From: DAOUAT01 sp964551735
GTDB taxonomy: Bacteria; Chloroflexota; Anaerolineae; CG2-30-64-16
DNA length: 51,635 nt
Assembly (NCBI GenBank): GCA_964551735.1
Contig: CAZKEF010000039.1
Location: 1 to 51,635, forward strand
Direction: 5' to 3'
Of this stretch, positions 32,693-40,716 are shown piece by piece. The notes beneath the pieces were generated by a model. The model saw only the letters and a list, made by a program, of their open reading frames with translations, was not told where the DNA came from and made no database searches. The number at the start of each line of letters is the position of its first letter. The stretch's first letter is position 1. Position numbers and translations under genes: made by a program.

Positions 32693-34025
32693 CCTGCGCG
32701 TCCGCCTGCTGCTGGCCACTATCCTGGTCGTAGTGATCGCGGTGGGCGCCACCGCGGTCGTCGCCAGCCGGCGGACGGTGGGCGAGTTTCAGCGCTACGT
32801 TGAGCGTCGCGGCATGATGGAGGATCGGCGCCTGGGCTTCGTGCTGGCGCGCGCCTACGACCAAACCCGGAGCTGGGAGCAGGTTCAGCCGGAGATCGAG
32901 AGCCTGGGCCAGGCCAGCGGCGAGCGCATCGTCATCGCGGACACTGCGGGCAAGATCGTGGCCGACTCAGAGCGCAAGCTGCTGGGCAAATCGGTGGATG
33001 TCACCTGGCCCCAGCCCCTGGCCATCATCCGGGCCGATGGCGTCGCGGTGGGCAGCCTCTACATCAACCCGGTGACCGGGACCAGCCCGGCCGCGCTGCT
33101 GTTTCTGGCCAACGTCAACCGCTCCCTGCTCTACGGCGCGCTGCTGGCCGCCCTGGCCGCGGTCATCGTCACCTTTGCCGTGTCCGGCCGCATCCTGCGC
33201 CCCGTGGAGCGGCTGACCGAGGCCGCGCGGCGCATGGAGCGGGGGGATCGCACGGTGCGTGTGGCCATCGAGTCGGAGGACGAGATCGGCCAGTTGGCCC
33301 ACGCGTTCAACGCCCTGGCCGGCAGCCTGGCCCAGCAGGAGCAGTTGCGCCGCAACATGGTCAGCGACGTGGCCCACGAGCTGCGCACCCCCCTCACCAA
33401 CCTGCGCGGCTACCTGGAAGCGGCCCGCGATGGTCTGCTGGCCCCCGACGCAGCGCTGGTGGACAACCTGTACGAAGAGACCATGCTGCTGAACCGGCTG
33501 GTGGCCGACCTGCAAGAGCTGGCCCAGGCCGAGGCCGGGCAGTTGACCCTGCTGCGCCAGCCCGTGGCGCTGCCGGCCGTCATCGAGCAGGCGGCCGCCA
33601 TGTTCCGCCCCCAGGCCGACGCCAGGGGCCTGGCGCTGGACGTGGCGCTGCCCCCCGGCCTGCCCCCCGTGGACGCCGACCCCGAGCGGGTGGGCCAGGT
33701 GCTGCGCAACCTGCTGGCCAACGCCTTCGCCTACACCCCCGCGGGCGGCCGCATTATCGTCACGGCCGAAACCTGGCCCGGCCAGGTGGCCGTCTCGGTG
33801 CGCGACACCGGCGCGGGCATCGCGGCCGAGCACCTGCCCCACATCTTCGACCGCTTCTACCGCGCCGACCGCGCCCGCGCGCGGCAGACCGGCGGCGCGG
33901 GGTTGGGCCTGGCCATCGCCCGCCAATTGATCCGCGCCCACGGTGGCGACATCACCGCAACCAGCGCGCCCGGCGCGGGCAGCACGTTCACCTTCACGCT
34001 GCCGGCCGCCGCGGAGATAGCGTAA
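32682..34025 (+). CDS. Sensor histidine kinase
   Basis: A 447-residue membrane kinase. Helix 1 is at about 8-28, an extracytoplasmic sensor follows to about 140, and helix 2 is at about 147-167. A HAMP segment (RILRPVERLTEAARRMERGD) follows. The H-box is DVAHELRTPLTNLRGYLE (His232), the N-box NLLANAFAYTP, then the G1 and G2 boxes (DTGAGI, GAGLGLAIARQLI). Partner of the overlapping response regulator. The sensor domain has no family I recognise. The adjacent MacAB-like pump suggests it senses an antimicrobial or envelope stress. Confidence 0.95.
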   Translation: MRTSLRVRLLLATILVVVIAVGATAVVASRRTVGEFQRYVERRGMMEDRRLGFVLARAYDQTRSWEQVQPEIESLGQASGERIVIADTAGKIVADSERKLLGKSVDVTWPQPLAIIRADGVAVGSLYINPVTGTSPAALLFLANVNRSLLYGALLAALAAVIVTFAVSGRILRPVERLTEAARRMERGDRTVRVAIESEDEIGQLAHAFNALAGSLAQQEQLRRNMVSDVAHELRTPLTNLRGYLEAARDGLLAPDAALVDNLYEETMLLNRLVADLQELAQAEAGQLTLLRQPVALPAVIEQAAAMFRPQADARGLALDVALPPGLPPVDADPERVGQVLRNLLANAFAYTPAGGRIIVTAETWPGQVAVSVRDTGAGIAAEHLPHIFDRFYRADRARARQTGGAGLGLAIARQLIRAHGGDITATSAPGAGSTFTFTLPAAAEIA

Positions 34026-34197
34026 CCCGATCGCCTGCCCCTGGACTCCTGACCCCTGCCCCCAGTTTCGCTGAATTTCGCGCCCCAGTGTAAGGAACAC
34101 CTGCCAACGCGCCCACAACATACCAAGCAAGGGGGCAACCTCTTGCGGTCTTGCCTCGATGGGGCCGGTGGTCGCTGGGGAGCAGAGCGCCGGCCTC

Positions 34198-34259
34198 GGG
34201 AGACCCCCTTTCTGGTTGGCGCGCGCCTCTCCCAGAGGTTCGCGCCGGCCAGGTCTCCC
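34198..34259. repeat. Nested 62-bp palindrome
   Basis: Three stems share one axis: GGGAGACC (34198-34205) with GGTCTCCC (34252-34259), GGCGCG with CGCGCC, and CCTCT with AGAGG around a 3-base loop. It looks like another small palindromic repeat family, single copy in this window. Confidence 0.7.
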
Positions 34260-34348
34260 TGGGATCTGTGCACTGTTCGTAAGAGCGCGGGCCTGGTCCT
34301 GATCGTGGTGTTCACCGGCGCCTGGCTGGAGGGGCTGGGCGCCGGATT

Positions 34349-34404
<56 letters not shown>

Positions 34405-34475
34405 ATAGCCGCTGGGGCCGCGCGGCGGGGCGCCGGCGCGGCAGTTTGATTTAATGGGCTGAATTCGCCAGTGGT

Positions 34476-34540
34476 GTTGCCGTACCGGCAACATGCCTCC
34501 TGTAAAGTAGGGCCAAGATGAGGCCTGAGTTTGCAGGAGG
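34476..34540 (+). promoter_or_regulatory. 17-nt palindrome plus SD-sequestering hairpin, copy 1 (sigma factor leader)
   Basis: The palindrome GTTGCCGTACCGGCAAC is at 34476-34492. Four bases on, CCTCCTGTAAA (34496-34506) pairs with TTTGCAGGAGG (34530-34540), which contains the Shine-Dalgarno of the gene at 34545. One pair is U-G. An inner GGCC/GGCC stem closes a 7-base loop. The same arrangement precedes the next gene at 35451-35516, with compensating base changes in the stem. Confidence 0.75.
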
Positions 34541-34544
34541 AGCG

Positions 34545-35480
34545 ATGAAGGCGCAAGCAGACCCCCATACCGCCGAGCAGCCATTGGCGCCTGGGCAGGC
34601 GCTGGCCCTGAGCAGGGCTGCGCTGGCCGGACCGGCACGGCTCGCCCCCGAGATGCAGCCAGCGGATCCCTGGGCCGATCGCCTGGCGGAGGTCCTGATC
34701 ACCAACGTGGCCACGGGACGCTTCAGGGCCGCGCGCACGCACAACAGCGGCGGGCCTGACGGGGCGCAGATGGCGTTATTGGACTATGCCAGGCAGGTGC
34801 TGCCCGTGCTCCAGGCCGAGGCCGACCGGGTGGCGCGGCTGGCCGCCGGTGAGACGGACGCGTGGGCGCCGGTGCTCGACCGGCTGGAGCGCATGGCCTA
34901 TCGCTGGCTGGGTCCGGTTGGCCGCGAGGCCTGGGCCGCCGGGGAGGCGCGTGAGACCGCGGCGACCACCTGCGCCGACCTGTGGCGCTGGTTGCAGACC
35001 AATCCCTATCCCTTCGATGTCCCCTTCGACCGCTGGGCGGCGCGCGCATTGGTGAACCGGCTGCAGAACGCGGCGCGGCGCCGCCAGCGCCGCGCAGAGG
35101 GCATCACGGAAATCTCGCTGGACCGCGCGGTGGCGCGGGGCGCGGATGACACCCTGGCCGACCTGGTGCTCGACGAGCAGACGACAGCGTGGCAAGCGCG
35201 GCTGCTGGCACGCGATGCCCTGCTCGCTGCGATTGCAGGGCTTCCGGTCCGGCAGGCTGCAGTTGTCCGACTGTGGTACCTGGAGCAGTGGCGTGCCGAC
35301 GAGATCGCGGCCCACCTGGGCGCATCGGTGGGCGCCGTCTACCTGCTGCGCTGTCGCGGGCTGAAAAAGCTGCGCCGGACATGGGACCAGGATCGCTTTT
35401 CGCGCAGCAACGCGAAGCCGTCGATCATTTCTCAAAATCAGTCGCCCGGTGTTGCCGTACCGGCAACAGGCCTCCTGTAA
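34545..35480 (+). CDS. ECF-like RNA polymerase sigma factor
   Basis: A 311-residue protein. Residues about 105-190 resemble sigma region 2 (RMAYRWLG, CADLWRWLQ, PFDRWAARALVNRLQNAARRRQRR). Residues about 225-285 are a clear region 4 (ALLAAIAGLPVRQAAVVRLWYLEQWRADEIAAHLGASVGAVYLLRCRGLKKLRR). The first 95 residues are unique to it. The ATG at 34545 directly follows AGGAGG, which is hidden in a hairpin. The last residues, GVAVPATGLL, are encoded by the second copy of the regulatory palindrome, and its TAA stop sits in the anti-SD arm of the next gene's hairpin. No anti-sigma gene is seen. Region 2 is weak, so a sigma-like DNA-binding protein is the alternative. Confidence 0.75.
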   Translation: MKAQADPHTAEQPLAPGQALALSRAALAGPARLAPEMQPADPWADRLAEVLITNVATGRFRAARTHNSGGPDGAQMALLDYARQVLPVLQAEADRVARLAAGETDAWAPVLDRLERMAYRWLGPVGREAWAAGEARETAATTCADLWRWLQTNPYPFDVPFDRWAARALVNRLQNAARRRQRRAEGITEISLDRAVARGADDTLADLVLDEQTTAWQARLLARDALLAAIAGLPVRQAAVVRLWYLEQWRADEIAAHLGASVGAVYLLRCRGLKKLRRTWDQDRFSRSNAKPSIISQNQSPGVAVPATGLL

Positions 35481-35516
35481 GCTGAAGCCAAGATCAGACT
35501 TCACTTACAGGAGGCC
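35451..35516 (+). promoter_or_regulatory. 17-nt palindrome plus SD-sequestering hairpin, copy 2 (small HTH gene leader)
   Basis: The same palindrome GTTGCCGTACCGGCAAC is at 35451-35467. GGCCTCCTGTAAG (35469-35481) pairs perfectly with CTTACAGGAGGCC (35504-35516), covering the Shine-Dalgarno. The stem is extended by TGAAG/CTTCA (35483-35487 with 35499-35503) around an 11-base loop. It overlaps the end of the sigma factor gene, so a ribosome reaching that stop codon would open the hairpin. Confidence 0.8.
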
Positions 35517-35519
35517 ACC

Positions 35520-35720
35520 ATGGGCAGGCAAACCGATCATGAGCGTGTGCAGCAGATCAACGACTACGTGCAGCAGCATCCCGGCGTCCGGCCGGCCGAG
35601 ATCGCGCGGCAGCTCGACGTGCCCCGTTCCAGCGTGACGCGGGCGCTGCCGGCGCTGGAGGAGCGGGGGTATCTGCTCAGCGAGGATCACCGGGGGCGGC
35701 TGTGGCCGTTTCGAGGGTGA
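35520..35720 (+). CDS. Small winged-helix DNA-binding protein
   Basis: A 66-residue protein consisting of one winged helix-turn-helix: HERVQQINDYVQQHPG, then VRPAEIARQLDVPRSSVTRALPALEERGYL and a short wing ending RGRLWPF. It resembles the DNA-binding half of MarR or IclR-type regulators without an effector domain. Its ATG lies four bases after AGGAGGCC, which is sequestered in a strong hairpin. A natural hypothesis is that it binds the palindromes at 34476 and 35451 and controls itself and the sigma factor. Confidence 0.75.
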   Translation: MGRQTDHERVQQINDYVQQHPGVRPAEIARQLDVPRSSVTRALPALEERGYLLSEDHRGRLWPFRG

Positions 35721-35815
35721 AATTTGGAACGAACATGCGAATTGTTGCGGAATCCTGGACGTGGTTGTGGTAGAATTAGCCAATATTGTGTTCCGGTTTC
35801 CATTGGAGGAAGCGG

Positions 35816-36835
35816 ATGAACCGAGACGAAACCAAAGCCCAACGCCTGTTGCAGATCGAGAAGCTGCTGTGGGCGCACCCCGAAGGGCTGACCCGCGCGG
35901 AGGTCGCGCGGCGGCTGAACGTGAATCGCTCCACCATCACCAAGTACCTTGACAACGACCAGTTGCCGCCTGGCATCTACGAGGAAGAGGATGGCACGCA
36001 CCGGCTCAAGATGGACAAGGATGCCGATCTGACCCGCGCCTCCTTTAGCCTGCACGAGGTGCTGGCGATCCACCTGGCGACGCGGCTGCTGGCCACGCGC
36101 ACCGACAAGCAGAACCCGCACGCGGCTTCCGCGCTGCGCAAGCTGGGCGTGGCGCTGCAACGGCTGGACAGGAACGTCAGCACCCACCTGCTGCGCTCGG
36201 CCGATGTGATGGACGAGGCGGCCAGCTACCGCGACCCGGTCTACCTGAAGGTGCTGGAAACGCTGACCGAGGCGTGGTCGGCGGGGCGGAAGGTGCAGCT
36301 CAGCCATCAGAAGGCGGACGGCAAGATCAGCGACTATCTCTTCTCGCCCTATTTCATCGAGCCGTATGCCGTGGGCCAGACCGCGCACGCCATCGGCTGG
36401 CGCGAGGCGGCCGACCCGGGCGCGACCCTGCCGCCCGCGCTGCGCACCTTGAAGATCGAGCGCATCCGCGCCGCGGCCATCACCCACGATCGCTACGAGA
36501 TCCCGGCCGATTTCGACCCCGGCACGCTGCTGCGGGACGCCTGGGGCATCTGGTACAGCGACGACCCGCCGGTGGAGGTGACGCTGCGCTTCCACCCCCG
36601 CGTGGCCCTGCGCGTGCGCGAGACCCGATGGCACCCGTCGCAGCAGATCGAGGAGCAGGCGGACGGGTATCTGCTGTGGCGCGCGCGGATCGCGGAGCCG
36701 CAGGAGATGCTTAATTGGATTCGCGGGTGGGGCAAGGATTGTGTCTGCCTGGCGCCGGAGTGGTTGAGAAGGGAGTTGGCGGAGGAGGCGGGGGTGATGG
36801 TGGGGAATTACGGTGTGAATCTGCCCGCTGGTTGA
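35816..36835 (+). CDS. WYL-domain transcriptional regulator of the CRISPR locus
   Basis: A 339-residue regulator. The N-terminal helix-turn-helix reads LLWAHPEGLTRAEVARRLNVNRSTITKYLD (about 15-45). The WYL domain (about 150-245) has VQLSHQKADGKISDYLFSPYFIEPYAVGQTAHAIGWREA and LKIERIRAAAITHDRYEIP. The WCX-type C-terminus has VTLRFHPRVALRVRETRWHPSQQIEEQADGYLLWRARI. GGAGGAAG precedes the ATG at 35816. In Synechocystis the WYL protein Sll7009 sits beside a type I-D locus and represses it, and this gene has the same position. It has the high GC of the chromosome, unlike the cas effector genes that follow. Confidence 0.92.
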   Translation: MNRDETKAQRLLQIEKLLWAHPEGLTRAEVARRLNVNRSTITKYLDNDQLPPGIYEEEDGTHRLKMDKDADLTRASFSLHEVLAIHLATRLLATRTDKQNPHAASALRKLGVALQRLDRNVSTHLLRSADVMDEAASYRDPVYLKVLETLTEAWSAGRKVQLSHQKADGKISDYLFSPYFIEPYAVGQTAHAIGWREAADPGATLPPALRTLKIERIRAAAITHDRYEIPADFDPGTLLRDAWGIWYSDDPPVEVTLRFHPRVALRVRETRWHPSQQIEEQADGYLLWRARIAEPQEMLNWIRGWGKDCVCLAPEWLRRELAEEAGVMVGNYGVNLPAG

Positions 36836-36837
36836 CC

Positions 36838-36880
36838 TCTCCCCCAACCCCTCTCCTGCGAGGAAGGGGGTTGGGGGAGA
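36838..36880. repeat. Palindrome at the left edge of the AT-rich cas block
   Basis: TCTCCCCCAACCCC (36838-36851) pairs exactly with 36867-36880 around TCTCCTGCGAGGAA. It starts three bases after the WYL stop codon and probably acts as its terminator. It belongs to the TGCGAGG/TCGCAGG-core family that also lies at 44571, 45053 and 46290-46477. Confidence 0.88.
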
Positions 36881-37231
36881 TTAGTATCCTCAATCGGATC
36901 GAAAATTTACCTGTAAAGACAATTATTATGTTTCAGTATTCTCTTATGTGAATCGAAACCGATGACACTCAGTTTTCTTACAAGTCTTGACAAGGCACGA
37001 AATCCATGATATGTTATACCCATATAAATACAATTATTATAGGAATGAAGCATTATAACGAAACACTAAATACAGCACTTTTTTCGAGTTACGGTTGGTC
37101 TAAAATCATGTGGCAAGTTCGATAATTCAATAGTCTGAGTTTGAGAAGGATGCTACCACGGAGGATGGAACCCGTCAAGTAGAACTTGCGGGCCATTGCT
37201 CAAAGCCAACAAGCTGCTATGGAGGATTCTT
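36881..37231 (+). promoter_or_regulatory. AT-rich leader and promoter of the cas operon
   Basis: This stretch has no gene. TTGACA (36987-36992) and TATGTT (37010-37015) are 17 bases apart and give a good sigma70-type promoter, with about 210 bases of leader before cas10d. The sequence is much richer in A+T than the WYL gene before it. It is the likely place for WYL regulator binding, but I cannot assign an operator. Confidence 0.65.
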
Positions 37232-40072
37232 ATGAATCTTGATACAGTGCGCCAGAAAGCTATTGAATGGATGATCTCACGTGGCTGGAAAAATAAGTGG
37301 GGCAAACGCGGTGCCTTTATGCAGAGTCTATTCCAGCACACGGATATTGAATTGAATGCGTTATGCACCTTGCTGCCAATACTCGCTGACAAGGCACATT
37401 ATGGGCTAACTGAACGGGAGCAGCAGGCGCTGCTGGTGGCTGTGATTGCGCATGATACGGGCAAAGAAACGCCAGAGTGGCAGGCCTATGTGCAGTTATC
37501 AGAGAATGACCAGCGGGGTAAGTTTGTCCCCCACATCATTCCAACCCTAACAGAAGATGTTGTTCCACAGCTAATTAACCTCTTCAATTTCGATTCTGCC
37601 ATCAAGGCGGATGCGGTTGCTTGCGTTAACCTACATATGACGGCAGCCCGTTCCACGCCAACGTTATTGGGAACACTGGCTGGCATGACGCAGCAGCTGG
37701 GAAGTCAACGTTGGAATGCGCTTGCGCGTATCGTTGAGGCAGTGGATAAGTTCTGCTCCATTGATGGATTGCTGCCCACGCGTGATTATCTGACCCAAGG
37801 ACGCGATAACGGGGTGATCAGCCCGCACTTGCGGCTGGGATATCATCTTTCGGCATTGCGTGGCGTCTCCACGATCTTACTGCACAGGGCGGCCGATGAC
37901 GTCTACCGGGCAGTTGGTTGGCAGCCGATTTTGTACTTCAGCAATGGCACGCTCTATGTGATGGACAGTTGCTCAGATGTGCAAGAGCCGTCTCCTGAAA
38001 CTGTGTTGGCACGCTTAGGAGAAGTTATCGAAGAGGTGATGCCTTCACGGTTCTTCCCCAAAATGGTGGTTGGTACGCCGATTAGTACCCTGATTCCCAA
38101 ACCGGAGTTTTTCGACTATCGCGAATTCAAGGTTTACCTGCGCGAAGCTACACAGCGGGTCAAGCGTGGCTCGTTCCTGCGAAAACCAGCAGCAACGCGC
38201 CTATCTAAACTCCAAGGAGAAAGAGGCTATTGGGCATTGAGTGGACGCCCGCTTGCCGAGCAAAGTCTAGAAACCGATAGTGAACGAATTGATCGGGCGC
38301 AGCCTTTGATAATGTTGTTCAAATTCTTCCGTGATGCCATGAAACCGGAACTGGTCGGGCGCGTTGCTGGCTTGGCCGATCCGGCAAGGCTGGCGACACT
38401 GAGACAGGATTATGAGGCGCGCATTGATCTTGGCGAAAACCCCGACGAGGCGCAGGCGCGTTACGATAGAGCAGTGCAAAAGCTTGAAAGGGAGGCTGCA
38501 AAAGCATTTACAGATCGAGTGACGGCCATCTATGATTGTATATTTGGGATGGGCGCTTATGCGCGGCTGCGTTCTACAAGCACTTTGATGCCCGCGCAAG
38601 ACATGGTAGCGCTCATCGATCCGCTATGGGCCTTACCCGGCTCGACGTTGGGGTTGAACACACCTACATTGGAAACCGTGCTGGATGAGCAACTTGAAGA
38701 AGCCCTCATCACCAAACTTAACACATTGGCGCAAGAGATTTACGCTCAGTTGCCGGAAGTGCAGCGCCCGATTCGCACCAGCACCACTGAAATTGCCGCG
38801 CGTTTCGCTGACGATCTCGTTCATCCGGCGCGACTACAAGATGTTCGCTTACTTGCACAAATGCAACAACGTGCCTATACACAGAGTAAACCTGAGGTTT
38901 TTCGTGATCGAGCTACATCACGACTGTGCCCCCTGTGCAACGCACAGTTCGAGCGGGGAACCGCGGCAACGGCGGATTTTGTGGACAAACCTGATTCGCA
39001 CACAAATCGTGCAGTGTCGCACGGTCGCACCGGGAAAGTTGTGATCTGTGATGCCTGCAAGTACGAACGCTTCTTGGCGCAGCTACTCCTTGGCGAAAAA
39101 GTCGGACGTGTTCTGGTGCTAATGCCGCGTATGCACATCGGTTACTGGACCGGGCAGTCATTTCGCGCTGAGGCGCTAAGATTCTACGAGCAAGCATATG
39201 ACCTGATGACAAACAGCACAGGCGACCCTAGCAAGAACATTACCCTCACACTGACCAATCTTATCGCCAGCAAGTTGCTGAAAGAAGAGGACGAAGGATT
39301 CCTGTTACAACGCGCTGTTCGCGAGGGATTAACCGGTGATGCATTGGTCCGTTTGCTTGTTTACACCACGAGTTCAGAAACGCAGAAAACGCGACGGCGC
39401 GAGTTGAGTCAGGCAGTACACGAGGCATATGAACTTGAGGAAGGCCGTGAAGATCTGGACATGCTTAACCAAGAATGGAGTACAACATTTACTACTTGGG
39501 AGGAGGTTCTTGATGGTATTATCGCAGGTAAGGTGAGTAATGAGAGTGTTGACACGATTCGAACGCAAATCTACCGTTTGTATGCGCAGTTCCGCGTAGT
39601 TTGCCAGACACCCAACTTCGTGCTCGTTCCGCTGGTCTCCGATTTTAGAGTTGGTGACAAGGAATCTGAGACCAACATCGCGTTGCGCGAGCTGTTCATC
39701 CTGCTGCTCATAGGCCTGACGTTGGACTGCTCGGTGGCAGCGATGGACTTCGGCGCGCCACTGCTATTTTATGGCGGCGAAGGAGTAGCTCGGGTTCGGG
39801 CCGTCCCATCAGTACGTGAATTGGTGGGTGGAGATTGGGTAGGATTGACCGCAGCTGCTACCTGGTTGGAAAAAATCGGCGCTGCCAGTCTCCTGCAGCG
39901 AGACTGGGATGGACGGGACAAGTCGTCGGGGCGCTCGACGCTATACCAGATCCTTACGGCAGCCTCTCCGGGACATGTTCTACGACGAATCGAAATGCAA
40001 AATGAGCGAGGTGCGGACTCACATCACGTTGATCTGATTCTCAAATCACTACAGGAGGTTCCCAATGCGTAG
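37232..40072 (+). CDS. cas10d: Type I-D Cas10d (Csc3), with HD nuclease domain
   Basis: A 946-residue large subunit of the type I-D Cascade. An N-terminal HD nuclease is indicated by His/Asp at 74-75 (VIAHDTGKETPEW) with upstream FQHTD. Two CxxC pairs form the zinc ribbon at about 566-569 (CPLC) and 605-609 (CDAC). The palm-like and C-terminal helical regions are less conserved. In type I-D the nuclease sits in Cas10d and Cas3 lacks it, as here. The ATG at 37232 follows GGAGG by seven bases. In characterised systems a small subunit, Cas11d, is made from an internal start near the 3' end; whether that happens here is uncertain because a separate 216-aa gene follows with an 8-bp overlap. Codons and GC differ from the flanking chromosome. 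Confidence 0.93.
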   Translation: MNLDTVRQKAIEWMISRGWKNKWGKRGAFMQSLFQHTDIELNALCTLLPILADKAHYGLTEREQQALLVAVIAHDTGKETPEWQAYVQLSENDQRGKFVPHIIPTLTEDVVPQLINLFNFDSAIKADAVACVNLHMTAARSTPTLLGTLAGMTQQLGSQRWNALARIVEAVDKFCSIDGLLPTRDYLTQGRDNGVISPHLRLGYHLSALRGVSTILLHRAADDVYRAVGWQPILYFSNGTLYVMDSCSDVQEPSPETVLARLGEVIEEVMPSRFFPKMVVGTPISTLIPKPEFFDYREFKVYLREATQRVKRGSFLRKPAATRLSKLQGERGYWALSGRPLAEQSLETDSERIDRAQPLIMLFKFFRDAMKPELVGRVAGLADPARLATLRQDYEARIDLGENPDEAQARYDRAVQKLEREAAKAFTDRVTAIYDCIFGMGAYARLRSTSTLMPAQDMVALIDPLWALPGSTLGLNTPTLETVLDEQLEEALITKLNTLAQEIYAQLPEVQRPIRTSTTEIAARFADDLVHPARLQDVRLLAQMQQRAYTQSKPEVFRDRATSRLCPLCNAQFERGTAATADFVDKPDSHTNRAVSHGRTGKVVICDACKYERFLAQLLLGEKVGRVLVLMPRMHIGYWTGQSFRAEALRFYEQAYDLMTNSTGDPSKNITLTLTNLIASKLLKEEDEGFLLQRAVREGLTGDALVRLLVYTTSSETQKTRRRELSQAVHEAYELEEGREDLDMLNQEWSTTFTTWEEVLDGIIAGKVSNESVDTIRTQIYRLYAQFRVVCQTPNFVLVPLVSDFRVGDKESETNIALRELFILLLIGLTLDCSVAAMDFGAPLLFYGGEGVARVRAVPSVRELVGGDWVGLTAAATWLEKIGAASLLQRDWDGRDKSSGRSTLYQILTAASPGHVLRRIEMQNERGADSHHVDLILKSLQEVPNA

Positions 40073-40715
40073 AGTCATAGCTCTCGAAGTCGAAACGTCC
40101 TCAATTACCCAGGATGAAATCAAACGGCGAGTGGAAGAGATCGTCTCGCTGTTTGATGCATATCTGGACGAGTACCCAACCAAAGGCGGACGCAGCAAGC
40201 ACACGCTGATGGGGCCAGTTGCAAAGGTGCTAGATCGCGCCCAAGCTGGACAGTGGGAGGCCGAACCACTTACAGGCTTTGCTGTACGGATGCACGAGAT
40301 GAATCCACTGGCCGGTGGTCGAGTCTCGCACCTCGCGGTAGCCCATTTACGCGAGGGCACAGAGAAACTACTGATCCTCTGTCGTACCGTGCCGGTCACA
40401 GCGTTAGCAAGCACGGTGGAGCAAATTGATTATAACATCTACTTTCGGCGCTGGATCAAGAGCCGCCAGTGGCTGGAGGAACGCAAAAGAGAACTGGTCA
40501 CGTTCCTAACTGCCCGATACGATGGCGATGATGCTGCGTTCGCCAAGGCTTGGGGCCTCAAGAAAGGGGGACGGATCGTCGATCAGTACTTCTTCGGTTC
40601 TAGCAGCAAGACTTACAAAAACGGCACCACAGCGTTGCGCGCCGACATGGATGTATTCTATCGGCTGATGGCCGACAAAGGCGAAGAAATCACTAGCACT
40701 GAAGAGGAGGCGTAA
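40065..40715 (+). CDS. Unrecognised 216-aa protein between cas10d and csc2
   Basis: I do not recognise this family. It starts inside the last codons of cas10d (8-bp overlap, with AGGAGG ahead) and stops one base before the GTG of csc2, so it is an integral part of the effector operon with the same AT-richer composition. Predicted features are a short strand (VIALEVETSS), a helix at about 14-38, a mixed centre with LAVAHLREGTEKLLILCRTVP, a strongly helical charged stretch at about 117-160 (NIYFRRWIKSRQWLEERKRELVTFL), and a tail with GGRIVDQYFFGSSSKTYKNG. No nuclease motif or membrane segment is seen. Best guesses are a stand-alone small subunit (Cas11-like) or a new accessory of type I-D. Confidence 0.85.
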   Translation: MRRVIALEVETSSITQDEIKRRVEEIVSLFDAYLDEYPTKGGRSKHTLMGPVAKVLDRAQAGQWEAEPLTGFAVRMHEMNPLAGGRVSHLAVAHLREGTEKLLILCRTVPVTALASTVEQIDYNIYFRRWIKSRQWLEERKRELVTFLTARYDGDDAAFAKAWGLKKGGRIVDQYFFGSSSKTYKNGTTALRADMDVFYRLMADKGEEITSTEEEA

Positions 40716-40716
40716 A

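Noticed and set aside
36838..36880. CRISPR-like or tracr-like RNA upstream of cas10d
   Set aside because: The sequence has no similarity to the array repeat. It is a palindrome of the family seen at several gene ends.
40065..40715. Idea that the unknown gene is simply a broken end of cas10d or a duplicate of csc2
   Set aside because: Cas10d has full length before it, and the protein lacks the Csc2 cysteine motif and the IGGDARN signature.
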